A stretch of 64,000 bases of DNA from Allocoprobacillus halotolerans (GTDB lineage: Bacteria > Bacillota_I > Bacilli_A > Erysipelotrichales > Coprobacillaceae), in contig NZ_CP101620.1 in NCBI RefSeq assembly GCF_024399475.1, positions 372,001 to 436,000 of the forward strand. The letters are read 5' to 3'. A program made the position numbers and the translations under genes. Shown piece after piece: positions 37,367 to 46,253 of the stretch. Under the pieces are notes generated by a model. It saw only the letters and a list, made by a program, of their open reading frames with translations, had not been told where the DNA came from and ran no database searches. Each line of letters starts with the position of its first letter. Position 1 is the stretch's first letter.

Positions 37367-37846
37367 AATAGGGTAGAGGAATAAATTCAATGATTTATTG
37401 CCCCTCCCCTTGAATCGTACGTACGGGTCTCGTATACGGCTCTACATTTATATCGCTATCACAAACTCTTAAGATAGTAATTAAGGGGATGGACTAAACC
37501 TGGTCTGTCCCCTTTCTTTATGCCTAGAACCGTTGGTGATAATATGAAGTTTACTACTTGTAATCCACTTCTCCTATACTCAGGGTAAGACATACATCTT
37601 TTTTCTATCTTCACAAGTTCTTGATTTACTGTCTTGGTTTTACGTTTACCTTTTGGATTTCGGTTTGTGTAGCAACTTTATCCACCATTTAGCCTCATCA
37701 AGTTTCTGTTCGTAACCTCGAAGATTTCGCTACACCACTTCCTTCACCCCTAACTTCACTGTTAACAGCTTGTGGTTCACTACACTTGGCGGTAAATACC
37801 CGTGGTTGGACTTTCACTAACTAGATGTATGCCATGCCTGGTACAC
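37367..37846 (-). mobile_element. ORF-less group II intron (about 480 nt)
   Basis: On the minus strand it begins GTGTACC with GTGAAAGTCC in domain I. It ends with a domain V-like hairpin GAGCCGTATACG ... GTACGTACGATTC (about 37404-37434) and a domain VI stem GGGAGGGG ... CCTCTACCC with AATAAAT/ATTTATT arms. No maturase frame is present. It could depend on a maturase elsewhere, such as the one at 44432, but that is inference. Ends are placed by comparison with the intron ending at 46253. Confidence 0.72.
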
Positions 37847-37852
37847 TACACA

Positions 37853-37885
37853 AAAATAGCTATGAAAACATAGCTATTTTGATAC
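37853..37885 (-). terminator. Terminator upstream of the ORF-less intron
   Basis: AAAATAGCTATG and CATAGCTATTTT are perfectly paired. The intron 5' end lies 6-7 bases beyond the stem on the minus strand. It probably ends the lipoprotein transcript. Confidence 0.75.
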
Positions 37886-38019
37886 AAAATAATCACGAAA
37901 AACAATTTTTAAAAATATGATTGATTTTAAACATATAAAGAAGTTTGAAAAACTTATCTAAGTCATCAATAAATGTTTCAAAGTGAAAATACATATCTAT
38001 CATCAATACCAAAAATATA

Positions 38020-38487
38020 TTATTCAATCACAAACTCCCCATAGTAAGATTTTTCATCATAATCAGCCGCTTCTCTCAAATCATCAATTTCTTTTCCTAT
38101 ACGATACTTTCCTGTTGATAATTCACCATATAAAGACTGCCAATCTATATCCCATGATGTTAATTGATTTTGTTGAATAATCAATGCATCTGATGGCCAA
38201 ACAGGATTCTCTAATGGTTTTAATTCCTGCCATTTGTCATCAACCTTCTGTTCAATCCAATATTTTTCACCCGTTTGTAACTCACCGGTGATTTCACCAC
38301 CATTTTGACTACAAAATAAAGTAAGTGAAGTTGAAGTCACATCTTCAACATATAATTCAATTCCCCAACTATCATCTGTTTCAATTAATTGAGCTGTTGT
38401 TTCTTGTTGTGTTGTTGGTGTATCTTTGGTTTCTTGACACCCTACTATCATAAAAGATAATAGACATAAAACAAAAATTCTTTTCAT
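38020..38487 (-). CDS. Lipoprotein with Ig-like fold (hypothetical)
   Basis: A 155-aa lipoprotein. The signal peptide MKRIFVLCLLSFMIVGC ends with a lipobox (IVGC) and a Thr/Gln-rich linker. The mature part has ELYVEDVTSTSLTLFCSQNG and STGKYRIGKEIDDLRE, typical of an immunoglobulin-like domain in Firmicutes lipoproteins. Its function is unknown. It follows glpK by 12 bases on the same strand, so it may be cotranscribed. Confidence 0.75.
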   Translation of the reverse strand: MKRIFVLCLLSFMIVGCQETKDTPTTQQETTAQLIETDDSWGIELYVEDVTSTSLTLFCSQNGGEITGELQTGEKYWIEQKVDDKWQELKPLENPVWPSDALIIQQNQLTSWDIDWQSLYGELSTGKYRIGKEIDDLREAADYDEKSYYGEFVIE

Positions 38488-38498
38488 ATAAACTCCTT

Positions 38499-39983
38499 TT
38501 ATTTAAATAGACAAGTTGCTTGAATAGCCTTTTGCCATTGTTGATAATAATATAAAGCTTTTTGTGGTTCCATAGTGGCATGATAAGTCTTTGATATTTG
38601 ATGTTTCTTTTTTATATCTTCTTGACTTTGATAAAAACCAATAGCTAAACCTGCCAAATAAGCTGCTCCTAAAGCTGTTGTTTCTTTTACTGATGGTTTT
38701 ACAATATCTATATTTAAAATATCACTTTGATATTGCATTAAAAACTCATTTTGGGTTGCGCCACCATCCACCGATAAACTTGTGAGTGCCATATTGGCTT
38801 CCTTTTGCATGACTTCAATCACATCTCGACTTTGATAACAGATAGATTCCAATGCCGCACGTACAATATGTTGACGCGTTGTTCCCCTTGTTAAACCAAA
38901 CATCGTTCCTCTCACATCATTGTCCCAATAAGGTGTTCCTAAACCCACAAAAGCAGGTACAAGATAAACCCCTTCGTTATCTTGTAAAGATTTTGCCATT
39001 GTCTCCGTTTCACTAACATTTTGAAAGAGCTGTAAACCATCTCTCAACCACTGCATCACACTTCCACCAATAAAAACGGAACCTTCCAATGCATAAGTTA
39101 CCTGGCCATCAATGCCCCATGCAATTGTCGTTAATAAACCATTATCAGAAATAACAGGTTCTTGACCAGTATTCATTAAAATAAAACATCCTGTTCCATA
39201 AGTATTTTTTATATCCCCTGATTGAAAACATGCGTGTCCAAATAAGGATGCCTGTTGATCTCCAGCCACACCACAAATAGGCGCTCTAAAATGAAGTCCA
39301 CTAATCAATGTTTCATCACTATATCCATAAATACCTGATGAAGCTTTGACTTCTGGTAACATATTTTGAGGAATATCAAATAATTTCAATAAATCTTCAT
39401 CCCATTTTAAATCATGAATATTATAAAGTAAAGTTCTTGAGGCATTCGTATAATCTGTCGCATGAACCTTTCCACCTGTCAATTTCCAAATCAACCATGT
39501 ATCAATCGTTCCAAATAAAAGATTATCCACATTGACATGATCTACATGATCTAAAATCCATCTGATTTTACTGGCACTAAAATAAGGATTTATAATCAAT
39601 CCAGTTTTTTCTTGAATCATTGGACTATATCCTTTTTCAATCAATTCATCACAAATATCCTGTGACTGACGTGACTGCCAAACAATCGCATGATAAATAG
39701 GTTCTCCTGTAGTTTTATCCCATACAACTGTTGTTTCTCTTTGATTCGTAATGCCAATTGCTTTGATTTGTTGAGATTGAATATTATCAATTGTAAATAA
39801 TGATTGTACCACTTCTACCACTGAGTTCCATATTTCTTTAGCATCATGTTCGACCCATCCTGAATGAGGGAAATATTGTTTAAACTCTCTTTGTTGCATA
39901 TGGCATAACTTACCATTTTGGTCAAATAAAATAGCACGGGTACTTGTTGTTCCTTGATCAATCGCTAAAATATATTCTTTCAT
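38499..39983 (-). CDS. glpK: Glycerol kinase
   Basis: Phosphorylates glycerol to glycerol-3-phosphate. FGGY kinase fold: MKEYILAIDQGTTSTRAILF (phosphate 1 loop), KAIGITNQRETTVVWDK, GVAGDQQASLFGHACF, KNTYGTGCFILMN and LSVDGGATQNEFLMQYQSD. About 494 aa, full length. I chose ATG 39983 with its AGGAG-like site over the ATG two codons upstream. No glpF or glpD gene is adjacent. Confidence 0.95.
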   Translation of the reverse strand: MKEYILAIDQGTTSTRAILFDQNGKLCHMQQREFKQYFPHSGWVEHDAKEIWNSVVEVVQSLFTIDNIQSQQIKAIGITNQRETTVVWDKTTGEPIYHAIVWQSRQSQDICDELIEKGYSPMIQEKTGLIINPYFSASKIRWILDHVDHVNVDNLLFGTIDTWLIWKLTGGKVHATDYTNASRTLLYNIHDLKWDEDLLKLFDIPQNMLPEVKASSGIYGYSDETLISGLHFRAPICGVAGDQQASLFGHACFQSGDIKNTYGTGCFILMNTGQEPVISDNGLLTTIAWGIDGQVTYALEGSVFIGGSVMQWLRDGLQLFQNVSETETMAKSLQDNEGVYLVPAFVGLGTPYWDNDVRGTMFGLTRGTTRQHIVRAALESICYQSRDVIEVMQKEANMALTSLSVDGGATQNEFLMQYQSDILNIDIVKPSVKETTALGAAYLAGLAIGFYQSQEDIKKKHQISKTYHATMEPQKALYYYQQWQKAIQATCLFK

Positions 39984-40056
39984 AAACATTCTCCTTTTTT
40001 CTATTATATCAATTTTAAAAATAAAAAACGACTGATTTTACATCAATCGCTTGAAA

Positions 40057-40568
40057 TCATTCACCTTTCCATAAACCAGCTAAAATATCTTTTAAGACCA
40101 AAAAGGCATCTAAGTCATTATATTGATAATGTTGTTTTAAATGGTTAAGTAAATTCTTGATAATAGGCAAGGCTCACTTCTTGCGGATAACGGGCTAAGA
40201 TAGGATATTTTTCACTCCAAAGTTTTGTCCAATCCACCTTTTTATTCACTTCATCACTGATATTTTCAATCGTTGTTTTGATTTCTTCAACATCTATGTC
40301 AAAAGAAATCAATTCATCTAAAGTCACATGATAAATCAACGAAAGCGATGTTTGGATTGTCAAAATAGAATACCAAACATAAGAAAAAGAGTCATAAATA
40401 CAATGTTTATGGCTCTTTGAATATAAAATATCTAAATCTTTAAAATGTCGGAATACCCCTTTCCCATTTTGAAATGATTTGACGACTCACCCCTAATTTT
40501 TCTGCAACTTCTTCTTGTGATAAGCCACTCTTTTTTCTTGCTTGAAATAAATGTTCTCCTAATTTCAT
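40057..40568 (-). pseudogene. XRE-family regulator interrupted by a short insertion
   Basis: From ATG 40568: MKLGEHLFQARKKSGLSQEE, VAEKLGVSRQIISKWERG, a complete XRE DNA-binding domain, then a stop. About 85 bases later the frame resumes as SLSLIYHVTLDELISFDIDV through WTKLWSEKYPILARYPQE. After one more shift near 40150 it reads NLLNHLKQHYQYNDLDAFLV to LAGLWKGE. The inserted stretch holds the hairpin AAAGAG ... CTCTTT and is bounded by GGTATTC on both sides. Confidence 0.6.
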
Positions 40569-40656
40569 AATCTTCCTCCTCACTATTATTGTAAAAAAAG
40601 AAAGACATCATGTCTATCTCTAAAAGAGGTCAATTTAGCACGCAAAACAAACAAAT

Positions 40657-41166
40657 CTATTGAATCTGTTCCTTTTTAACACGTTTAAGTATCTCAATTG
40701 CGACTAACCCCGTTAAAATCCCTGTTGGAATAGATGTAATAAGTAGTGGAATAACATAAACCATCATACCAGCAAAAGAAAAGATAAAAGCGACAACTGC
40801 AACTTGTCCAATATTATGGAAAATAGCTGAAACGATAGAAGTTGAAACCATTGGTAATATACCAAATTTATAAATAATAGCTAAGGCTAAACTACTTAAA
40901 AAGACACCTCCACAACTAATAAAGAAAGGGTTTTGCATAAAAACACCTGTTAATAAACTTGAAATCAAAACTCTAAAGATATTCACAATAAACATTTCTT
41001 TAGCTCCATAAAGCTGAATAACAACCAAGGAAATAATATTAGCTAAACCAAGTTTTGCACCAACGGGCAAAGGGACAGGGATAGCTGATTCAATGGTATG
41101 CAAGACAATCGCAATGGCACTTAATAAGGCCAAATAAATCATCTTTCTTGTTTTTTTATGATTCAT
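40657..41166 (-). CDS. Gx transporter family / heptaprenyl diphosphate synthase component I-like
   Basis: A 169-aa membrane protein with five or six helices, starting MNHKKTRKMIYLALLSAIAI. The conserved PVPLPVGAKLGLANIISLVV and VNIFRVLISSLLTG mark the family often annotated Hpre_diP_synt_I. Its actual substrate is not established. It overlaps the HD-domain gene by 11 bases. Confidence 0.8.
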   Translation of the reverse strand: MNHKKTRKMIYLALLSAIAIVLHTIESAIPVPLPVGAKLGLANIISLVVIQLYGAKEMFIVNIFRVLISSLLTGVFMQNPFFISCGGVFLSSLALAIIYKFGILPMVSTSIVSAIFHNIGQVAVVAFIFSFAGMMVYVIPLLITSIPTGILTGLVAIEILKRVKKEQIQ

Positions 41167-41938
41167 ACTGTACTCCTTTTTGAATATATTCTAAAGCAAT
41201 TTGTTTTAATGTCTGATATTCCTGATTAACTTGTGGATTAACAGGCTGTAAACGTTCAAAAGAACGTTCCACCCAATGATAATCATGAATATATTGAATG
41301 CTAGATTCAAAATGTAAATCAAAGATAAATGCGATATAAGATAACCACATATCTATATGTGTTTGTCGATTCGGTGCATAAATCAATTCTTGATGAAAAA
41401 ATTGTTGATAAATGGCTGGTGAAATATGCTCCTGATTAACTTTATCTAAGCTAACATATAAAATATCTTCAATTCTTTCTTCCTCTTTGACACGAAAATT
41501 ATCTAATTTATCACTATCTCGAATCAGATGAATAAATAATAATGATCTTTCATCAAAGCCATCATCAATGCGATAACGATTATGTTGTTCAATCGCATCT
41601 TGAATAATCTTATCATATTGACAATCTTCAATAAATCCTCTAATCAATCCTTGTTCAAATAAAAGTTGACTAGAAAACAAGGCATGGTCAATTGTTTTGT
41701 GATCAGCAAAACTTTCAAATCTCATCCATTGATCAAAACGTCCAATATCATGCAACAGAGCTATCAAAGAAGCCAAATCACTATTTTCTTTAGATAAATG
41801 CAACTGCTTGCAAAGATATTCACTACATTCCATAACTTTATAAGTATGAACAACTTTTAAACGAATGGAAGGAATCGTCATATCATATTGACTGATATAG
41901 TTTTGAAATGCTTTTTTGGCTTTGTATAAATCAATCAT
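41156..41938 (-). CDS. HD-domain phosphohydrolase
   Basis: A 260-aa protein. The metal-binding HD motif is SLIALLHDIGRFDQW, with an upstream His (VVHTYKVMECS) and a downstream IEQHNRYRIDDGF and RDSDKLDNF completing the set. The substrate is unknown; such proteins hydrolyse nucleotides or phosphomonoesters. It overlaps aroD by 8 bases and the Gx gene by 11, so it is part of a tight operon. Confidence 0.8.
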   Translation of the reverse strand: MIDLYKAKKAFQNYISQYDMTIPSIRLKVVHTYKVMECSEYLCKQLHLSKENSDLASLIALLHDIGRFDQWMRFESFADHKTIDHALFSSQLLFEQGLIRGFIEDCQYDKIIQDAIEQHNRYRIDDGFDERSLLFIHLIRDSDKLDNFRVKEEERIEDILYVSLDKVNQEHISPAIYQQFFHQELIYAPNRQTHIDMWLSYIAFIFDLHFESSIQYIHDYHWVERSFERLQPVNPQVNQEYQTLKQIALEYIQKGVQYES

Positions 41939-42683
41939 GATGAATCACCTCTAATAAAGTCTGCATATCTTCTAAAGCAATTTGCCCTGGTGCAGATGTT
42001 TGTCCAACACTGGCAAATGTGATGACTGAACCCGTCAATTCACCAACAATTCTTGAAATCTTTCCCATTGATCCCATTGACATTGTCACAAGTGGTCTGT
42101 TTAATCTTTGGGACATTTCTATTGTTGTATTTAATAAATGAATCACATCTTTATAACTATTTGGCATGACTGCCATCTTACAAATATCAGCACCTAGAAT
42201 TTCCATACTTTCTATTCGTTTTTTCATTTCCATAACATCCGGTGTTTTTTCAAAATCATGGTTAGACATCAATACTTTTATACCATTTTCATGAGCAATT
42301 TCAACAAGCTGATAAACAAGGACATTACCACTTTCTATTTCAATATCAACTATATCAACACATTGACTTTGACAAGCAACCTGTATCAATGATAAATATT
42401 CCTGATCACTAAGTTGAATGTGTCCTCCTTCTTTTAAAGAACGATAAGTGAATAATATAGGATATTGCGTTAATTGTCTGATTTGTTGTAATAAGTCTTG
42501 AACTTTATCTAAATCATGTATATCCTGATAAAAATCAATACGTAGTTCAATCAAATCCAATGTATATGATTGTAACTGTTGTACTTGTTGAATAATTGAA
42601 GATGTTGATGTTTCAACAATGGGAACACATATTTTAGGTTTTCCCTCACCTATCTTCAATTGTCGTACTTGACATATTTTCAT
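41931..42683 (-). CDS. aroD: Type I 3-dehydroquinate dehydratase
   Basis: Third step of the shikimate pathway. It starts MKICQVRQLKIGEGKPKICV, typical of the family. The catalytic His is in VLMSNHDFEKTP and the Schiff-base Lys in GADICKMAVMPNSY; GSMGKISRI binds the substrate. 250 aa, full length. Its start overlaps the preceding hydrolase gene by 38 bases; GAGGAATTG serves as ribosome site. No other aro gene is nearby. Confidence 0.93.
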   Translation of the reverse strand: MKICQVRQLKIGEGKPKICVPIVETSTSSIIQQVQQLQSYTLDLIELRIDFYQDIHDLDKVQDLLQQIRQLTQYPILFTYRSLKEGGHIQLSDQEYLSLIQVACQSQCVDIVDIEIESGNVLVYQLVEIAHENGIKVLMSNHDFEKTPDVMEMKKRIESMEILGADICKMAVMPNSYKDVIHLLNTTIEMSQRLNRPLVTMSMGSMGKISRIVGELTGSVITFASVGQTSAPGQIALEDMQTLLEVIHHD

Positions 42684-43380
42684 ACAATTCCTCCTGATGG
42701 CAAGCCTCTAAAAATAAAGTGATTTCTTGCATTGTTTCTAAGTAAGCATCACGTAATAAAAAATGATTACCATGTCTAATTATTTTTAAAATTCCATAAG
42801 GTAAACTTTTGGCGATTTGTTTCGTATCACTTTCTTTAATCATATCAAATTCTCCAGCTAATACAAGCACTGGTATAGAAATATCATGTAACTGTTGATA
42901 TTCAATTTGTGGTTGTGTCAACATTAATTTATATAACTGGAAAGTCAATCTGGCTTTCTTTTGATATAAAGAAAAGACAGCTAGACATATCATTTGTAAA
43001 TAAAAAGTCAAACGATAAAATGGTTTAATCGCTTTTGGTTTGGTATTAGCTCCAATACTGACAACATGTTTTAAACGTGTATCTGTTTGTGCCAATAACA
43101 ATGAAGTAATCGCTCCATCACTAAAACCAATCACATCATAGGCTTCTAATTCAAGTTCATTAATAACCTGCAAGACATCTTGAACCATTTGATGATAAGA
43201 TAACTCACCAGCATGAATACTTTTGCCATGATAGCGTGAGTCAATACAAATACACTGATAGTGCTTAGACAACTTTTCAACAACATGATCAAAAATATGA
43301 TGATCTTCTCCATTTCCATGTAAAAAAAGAATTGGAAAACCTTTTCCTGTTATTTCATAATAAATATCTTTCATTTCCAT
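42646..43380 (-). CDS. Alpha/beta hydrolase
   Basis: A 244-aa hydrolase. FPILFLHGNGEDHHIFDHVV is the oxyanion strand, the nucleophile Ser lies in YDVIGFSDGAITSLLLA, and the late Asp/His are in VLVLAGEFDMIKE and RHGNHFLLRDAY. The substrate is unknown. First gene of a four-gene operon with aroD, HD and Gx genes. Confidence 0.85.
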   Translation of the reverse strand: MEMKDIYYEITGKGFPILFLHGNGEDHHIFDHVVEKLSKHYQCICIDSRYHGKSIHAGELSYHQMVQDVLQVINELELEAYDVIGFSDGAITSLLLAQTDTRLKHVVSIGANTKPKAIKPFYRLTFYLQMICLAVFSLYQKKARLTFQLYKLMLTQPQIEYQQLHDISIPVLVLAGEFDMIKESDTKQIAKSLPYGILKIIRHGNHFLLRDAYLETMQEITLFLEACHQEELYENMSSTTIEDR

Positions 43381-43458
43381 TCACCTTTTAACATTATAAT
43401 CATTTTTTCTATGTGAGTAAAATATTTTTTCCTAATTATTCGTATAATACATAAGAAA

Positions 43459-43487
43459 TCGACAATACTTCGGTTAACCGAAATAAT
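43459..43487 (+). promoter_or_regulatory. Promoter with palindromic operator for the XRE gene
   Basis: TCGACA (43459-43464) and AATAAT (43482-43487) are 17 bases apart. The perfect palindrome TTCGGTTAACCGAA (43469-43482) fills the spacer. This is a typical autorepression layout. Confidence 0.7.
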
Positions 43488-43510
43488 ATAGAATAGAAAA
43501 GGTGATGTTT

Positions 43511-43978
43511 ATGTATTTGAAAAATTTATTAGCCAAGAAAAACATGTCATGTTATCGTCTTTCTAAACAAAGTGGAATACCACAATCTACCATTCATGAT
43601 TTAGTTAATGGCAAGTCTAATATCATGAAATGTTCTGTTAAAACGCTCTATAAATTATCTACAACCTTAAATATAAAAATGGATGATTTAGTCACTTGTA
43701 TAACAGATGAATAGAACAACAATTCAAGAGTATCTTTTGATGTCTTTAAAAGTCATATTTGTCATCTTGTTAAGGATAAAGGTGATATAAACTTTATGAT
43801 TGATTTATTAGAAAATGATGATATAAGGAACAAAAAGCTTGTTAAACCTTTATATCCTGCACGTTTAAAGATTTTGTATAAAGTTTTAGATAAAAAATAT
43901 GATGATGTTTTCAGTCAAGCAATTCCCGAGTTCTTACATTTTAATATTATAAAAAGTGATATTAGAAATGCCTGCTAA
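43511..43978 (+). pseudogene. XRE regulator with in-frame TAG and internal deletion
   Basis: Starts MYLKNLLAKKNMSCYRLSKQ with HTH IPQSTIHDLVNGKS. A TAG at 43712 interrupts the frame. The same frame continues NNNSRVSFDVFKSHICHLVK and AIPEFLHFNIIKSDIRNAC, the C-terminal domain seen in XRE proteins paired with DUF6036-type nucleotidyltransferases. Compared with those proteins a middle piece appears missing. If the TAG were a sense codon the protein would be 155 aa. Its own operator lies upstream. Confidence 0.65.
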
Positions 43979-44285
43979 AATAGAATTTTCTAATATTTTG
44001 AATATCAGAATAATGAATAGAGAATATTTAATAGCTATGAAATTGAAATCATTTAGATATTATAAAAATGATATATCTGATATTATTGAAATTTTAAAGG
44101 AACATCAAGATAGAAATGATCCGATTTCATTACAAGAAATTTGTACTGCAGTTGAAAATCTTTATGGAAATTGGAATTCAAAGGAGATAATGACTTCATT
44201 TGATGAAAAATATCCTGACATTATTCAAAAAGATAATATCAATGACATCATTCTATCCTTAAAACAAAAAAAGAACTCAAAATAA
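43968..44285 (+). pseudogene. C-terminal part of a DUF6036-like nucleotidyltransferase
   Basis: A ~105-aa frame, MPAKIEFSNILNIRIMNREY then LIAMKLKSFRYYKNDISDII, corresponds to the last part of nucleotidyltransferase-like proteins coupled to XRE regulators. The N-terminal catalytic half is absent. It overlaps the XRE gene by 11 bases. The pair resembles a decayed toxin-antitoxin or abortive-infection-type module. From 44286 to 44362 I see no gene. Confidence 0.5.
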
Positions 44286-44362
44286 TCATCAAAAATATCT
44301 ATCATGTCAAAAAGTATATTGCAAAATACTAACTCCTAGTATAATCATTTTTTATAAATCGA

Positions 44363-46253
44363 ATAGGGGCTAAGAATTAATATCTTTCGCCCCTTTCACA
44401 ACACCATGCATAGGGTCCCCTACACGGCGTTTCATAAGTTTATAGAATTGTAATAGTCTAGTGCACTGATAAACCCAAAGCTTTTCAGTCTTTCGTTTGT
44501 CAGTGTTCTAGAGAGTATAAAGCTATTGGCTATATGCCAGTAGCCTTTTCTTGTATTTGCCCATTCCCATGCCTTTTTCCTGTTTATTCCTAACTTTTGT
44601 AGATTTTTATATCTCGTCCTTACCAGTTTCCATCTCTTCCAGTATATCATTCGTATTCTTCGTCTTAACCATGAGTCAACTTTACCAAGATACACTTTCA
44701 TATCGGCTACCCTGTAATAGTTTATCCATCCCGTCATATAGAGTTTTAATTCTTGGCCTAATTGTTTACTACTGACAGGTCTGTTTCTTTTTGTGATTTC
44801 CTTGATTCTTCTTTTCATCTTTTCTCTTGATTTCTTATGAACAGTGATTCGTACGTTACCACTCTTCTCTATATAAAATCCAAATCCTAGAAATTTTATA
44901 TCAGTAATATAGGCTACTTTTGTTTTCTCCTGGTTGACTTTAACCAATAACTTCTCTTCAAGATACCTCCTCACTGTTTCCTTGACTCTCATTGCACTTC
45001 TTTTACTTTTGAATAGTATGACACAGTCATCTGCATATCTTACATATCTATTGCCTCTTCTTTCCATTTCTTTATCAAGTTCATTAAGATAGACATTTGA
45101 TAGTAATGGACTTAGTGGTCCTCCTTGAGGTACGCCTTTAGTCGTTTCTTCGAATTTATGCTTTACTACGACTCCTGCATTGAGATATTTATGTATGAGT
45201 GATATGACTCTTCCATCCTTAATCGTTTGTGACAGTATCTGTATAAGCCTTGAATGATTGACTGTATCAAAGTATTTCTCCAAGTCCAAGTCTACTGTGT
45301 ATCGATATCCTTCATTGGCATAGTCTACGACTCTTCTTACTGCTTGATGAGCATTTCTTCGAGGTCTAAATCCATAACTGTTTTCACTGAATAGTGGCTC
45401 AAAGATAGGCGTAAGTATTTGCACTATCGCTTGTTGAATGACCCTGTCAGTCACAGTTGGAATTCCTAGTCCTCTTTTCTTTCCATTATCTTTTGGTATT
45501 TCTACTCTTTTAACGGCTTGTGGACTATAGTGTCCCTCCATGATGAGTTTCTTTAGATAAGACCAGTGCTGTGCGAAATGCGTACGAACTTCTGCGACTT
45601 GCATTTTATCTACACCACCACTTCCCTTATTGCTCACAACCCTTTGGATTGCCTTTTCTATATTGGCATCTTCTACGATTGTTTCAAGTAACTTCTCATG
45701 TATTACAAATCTATTGGTGTTCTTCGTATGCGATATCTCTTGTTTTGATATAGGATACACTTCTCCATTATTGTCGTATTCCGTACTATCTTCATAGAGT
45801 AAGCCTAATGATAGTTGACAGTATCCAATTTTATCCTGAGTATCTTTCATTTCCAGTTCACCTCCTTATGTTCGGTCCTTCGCTAGATAACCATTACAGT
45901 TATCATCATCACTACTATGACCTCGGCTGACTTCCTAGGACAAACATTTCCACCATGATTACATTTTCATCATGTCCCTAGGACCTCCCACGGTAAGACA
46001 TAACACTTTCATCCCATGTACCCACTATCTTTACACCGCTTATTCCGTCGTACTATTGGACTTTGATTTGTCATGCAATCTCATCCAATAAGCATATGCC
46101 TTAAATAGTTCGTATTCCTTGGGTCAGGATTTTGTCTCCGACTTCCTTCAGTTCTCACCTTACGATGGATACCTTGTCTTTGACTAGTGGTTGGTAGTAC
46201 GAAACCCCCACAGTGGACTTTCACCACCAAGTTTTATGCCATGCATGGCACAC
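44363..46253 (-). mobile_element. Group II intron with maturase (about 1.9 kb)
   Basis: The minus strand starts GTGTGCC at 46253 with GTGAAAGTCC in domain I and ends ...GCCCCTAT near 44363. A domain V-like hairpin (ACGCCGTGTAGG ... CCTATGCATGGTGT, about 44402-44428) and a domain VI stem GGGGC/GCCCC follow the maturase gene. The 5' exon ends in the hairpin CCCGGGTC TT GACCCGGG. A reverse transcriptase without an endonuclease domain, and insertion after a hairpin, point to class IIC. Confidence 0.85.
44432..45850 (-). CDS. ltrA: Group II intron reverse transcriptase/maturase
   Basis: A 472-aa intron-encoded protein. RT motifs: KGSGGVDKMQV, IPKDNGKKRGLGIPTVTDRV, YGFRPRRNAHQAV, YTVDLDLEKYFDTVNHSRL, KGVPQGGPLSPLLSNVYLNE and the catalytic YVRYADDCVILF, all intact. 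The maturase X domain (LYMTGWINYYRVADMK, RWKLVRTRYKNLQKLG) ends the protein; there is no HNH endonuclease. It supports splicing and retrohoming of its own intron. Confidence 0.93.
   Translation of the reverse strand: MKDTQDKIGYCQLSLGLLYEDSTEYDNNGEVYPISKQEISHTKNTNRFVIHEKLLETIVEDANIEKAIQRVVSNKGSGGVDKMQVAEVRTHFAQHWSYLKKLIMEGHYSPQAVKRVEIPKDNGKKRGLGIPTVTDRVIQQAIVQILTPIFEPLFSENSYGFRPRRNAHQAVRRVVDYANEGYRYTVDLDLEKYFDTVNHSRLIQILSQTIKDGRVISLIHKYLNAGVVVKHKFEETTKGVPQGGPLSPLLSNVYLNELDKEMERRGNRYVRYADDCVILFKSKRSAMRVKETVRRYLEEKLLVKVNQEKTKVAYITDIKFLGFGFYIEKSGNVRITVHKKSREKMKRRIKEITKRNRPVSSKQLGQELKLYMTGWINYYRVADMKVYLGKVDSWLRRRIRMIYWKRWKLVRTRYKNLQKLGINRKKAWEWANTRKGYWHIANSFILSRTLTNERLKSFGFISALDYYNSINL

Noticed and set aside
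44363-46253. Diversity-generating or defence reverse transcriptase
   Set aside because: The protein has the maturase X domain and is surrounded by intron domain I, V and VI sequences, so it is a group II intron.
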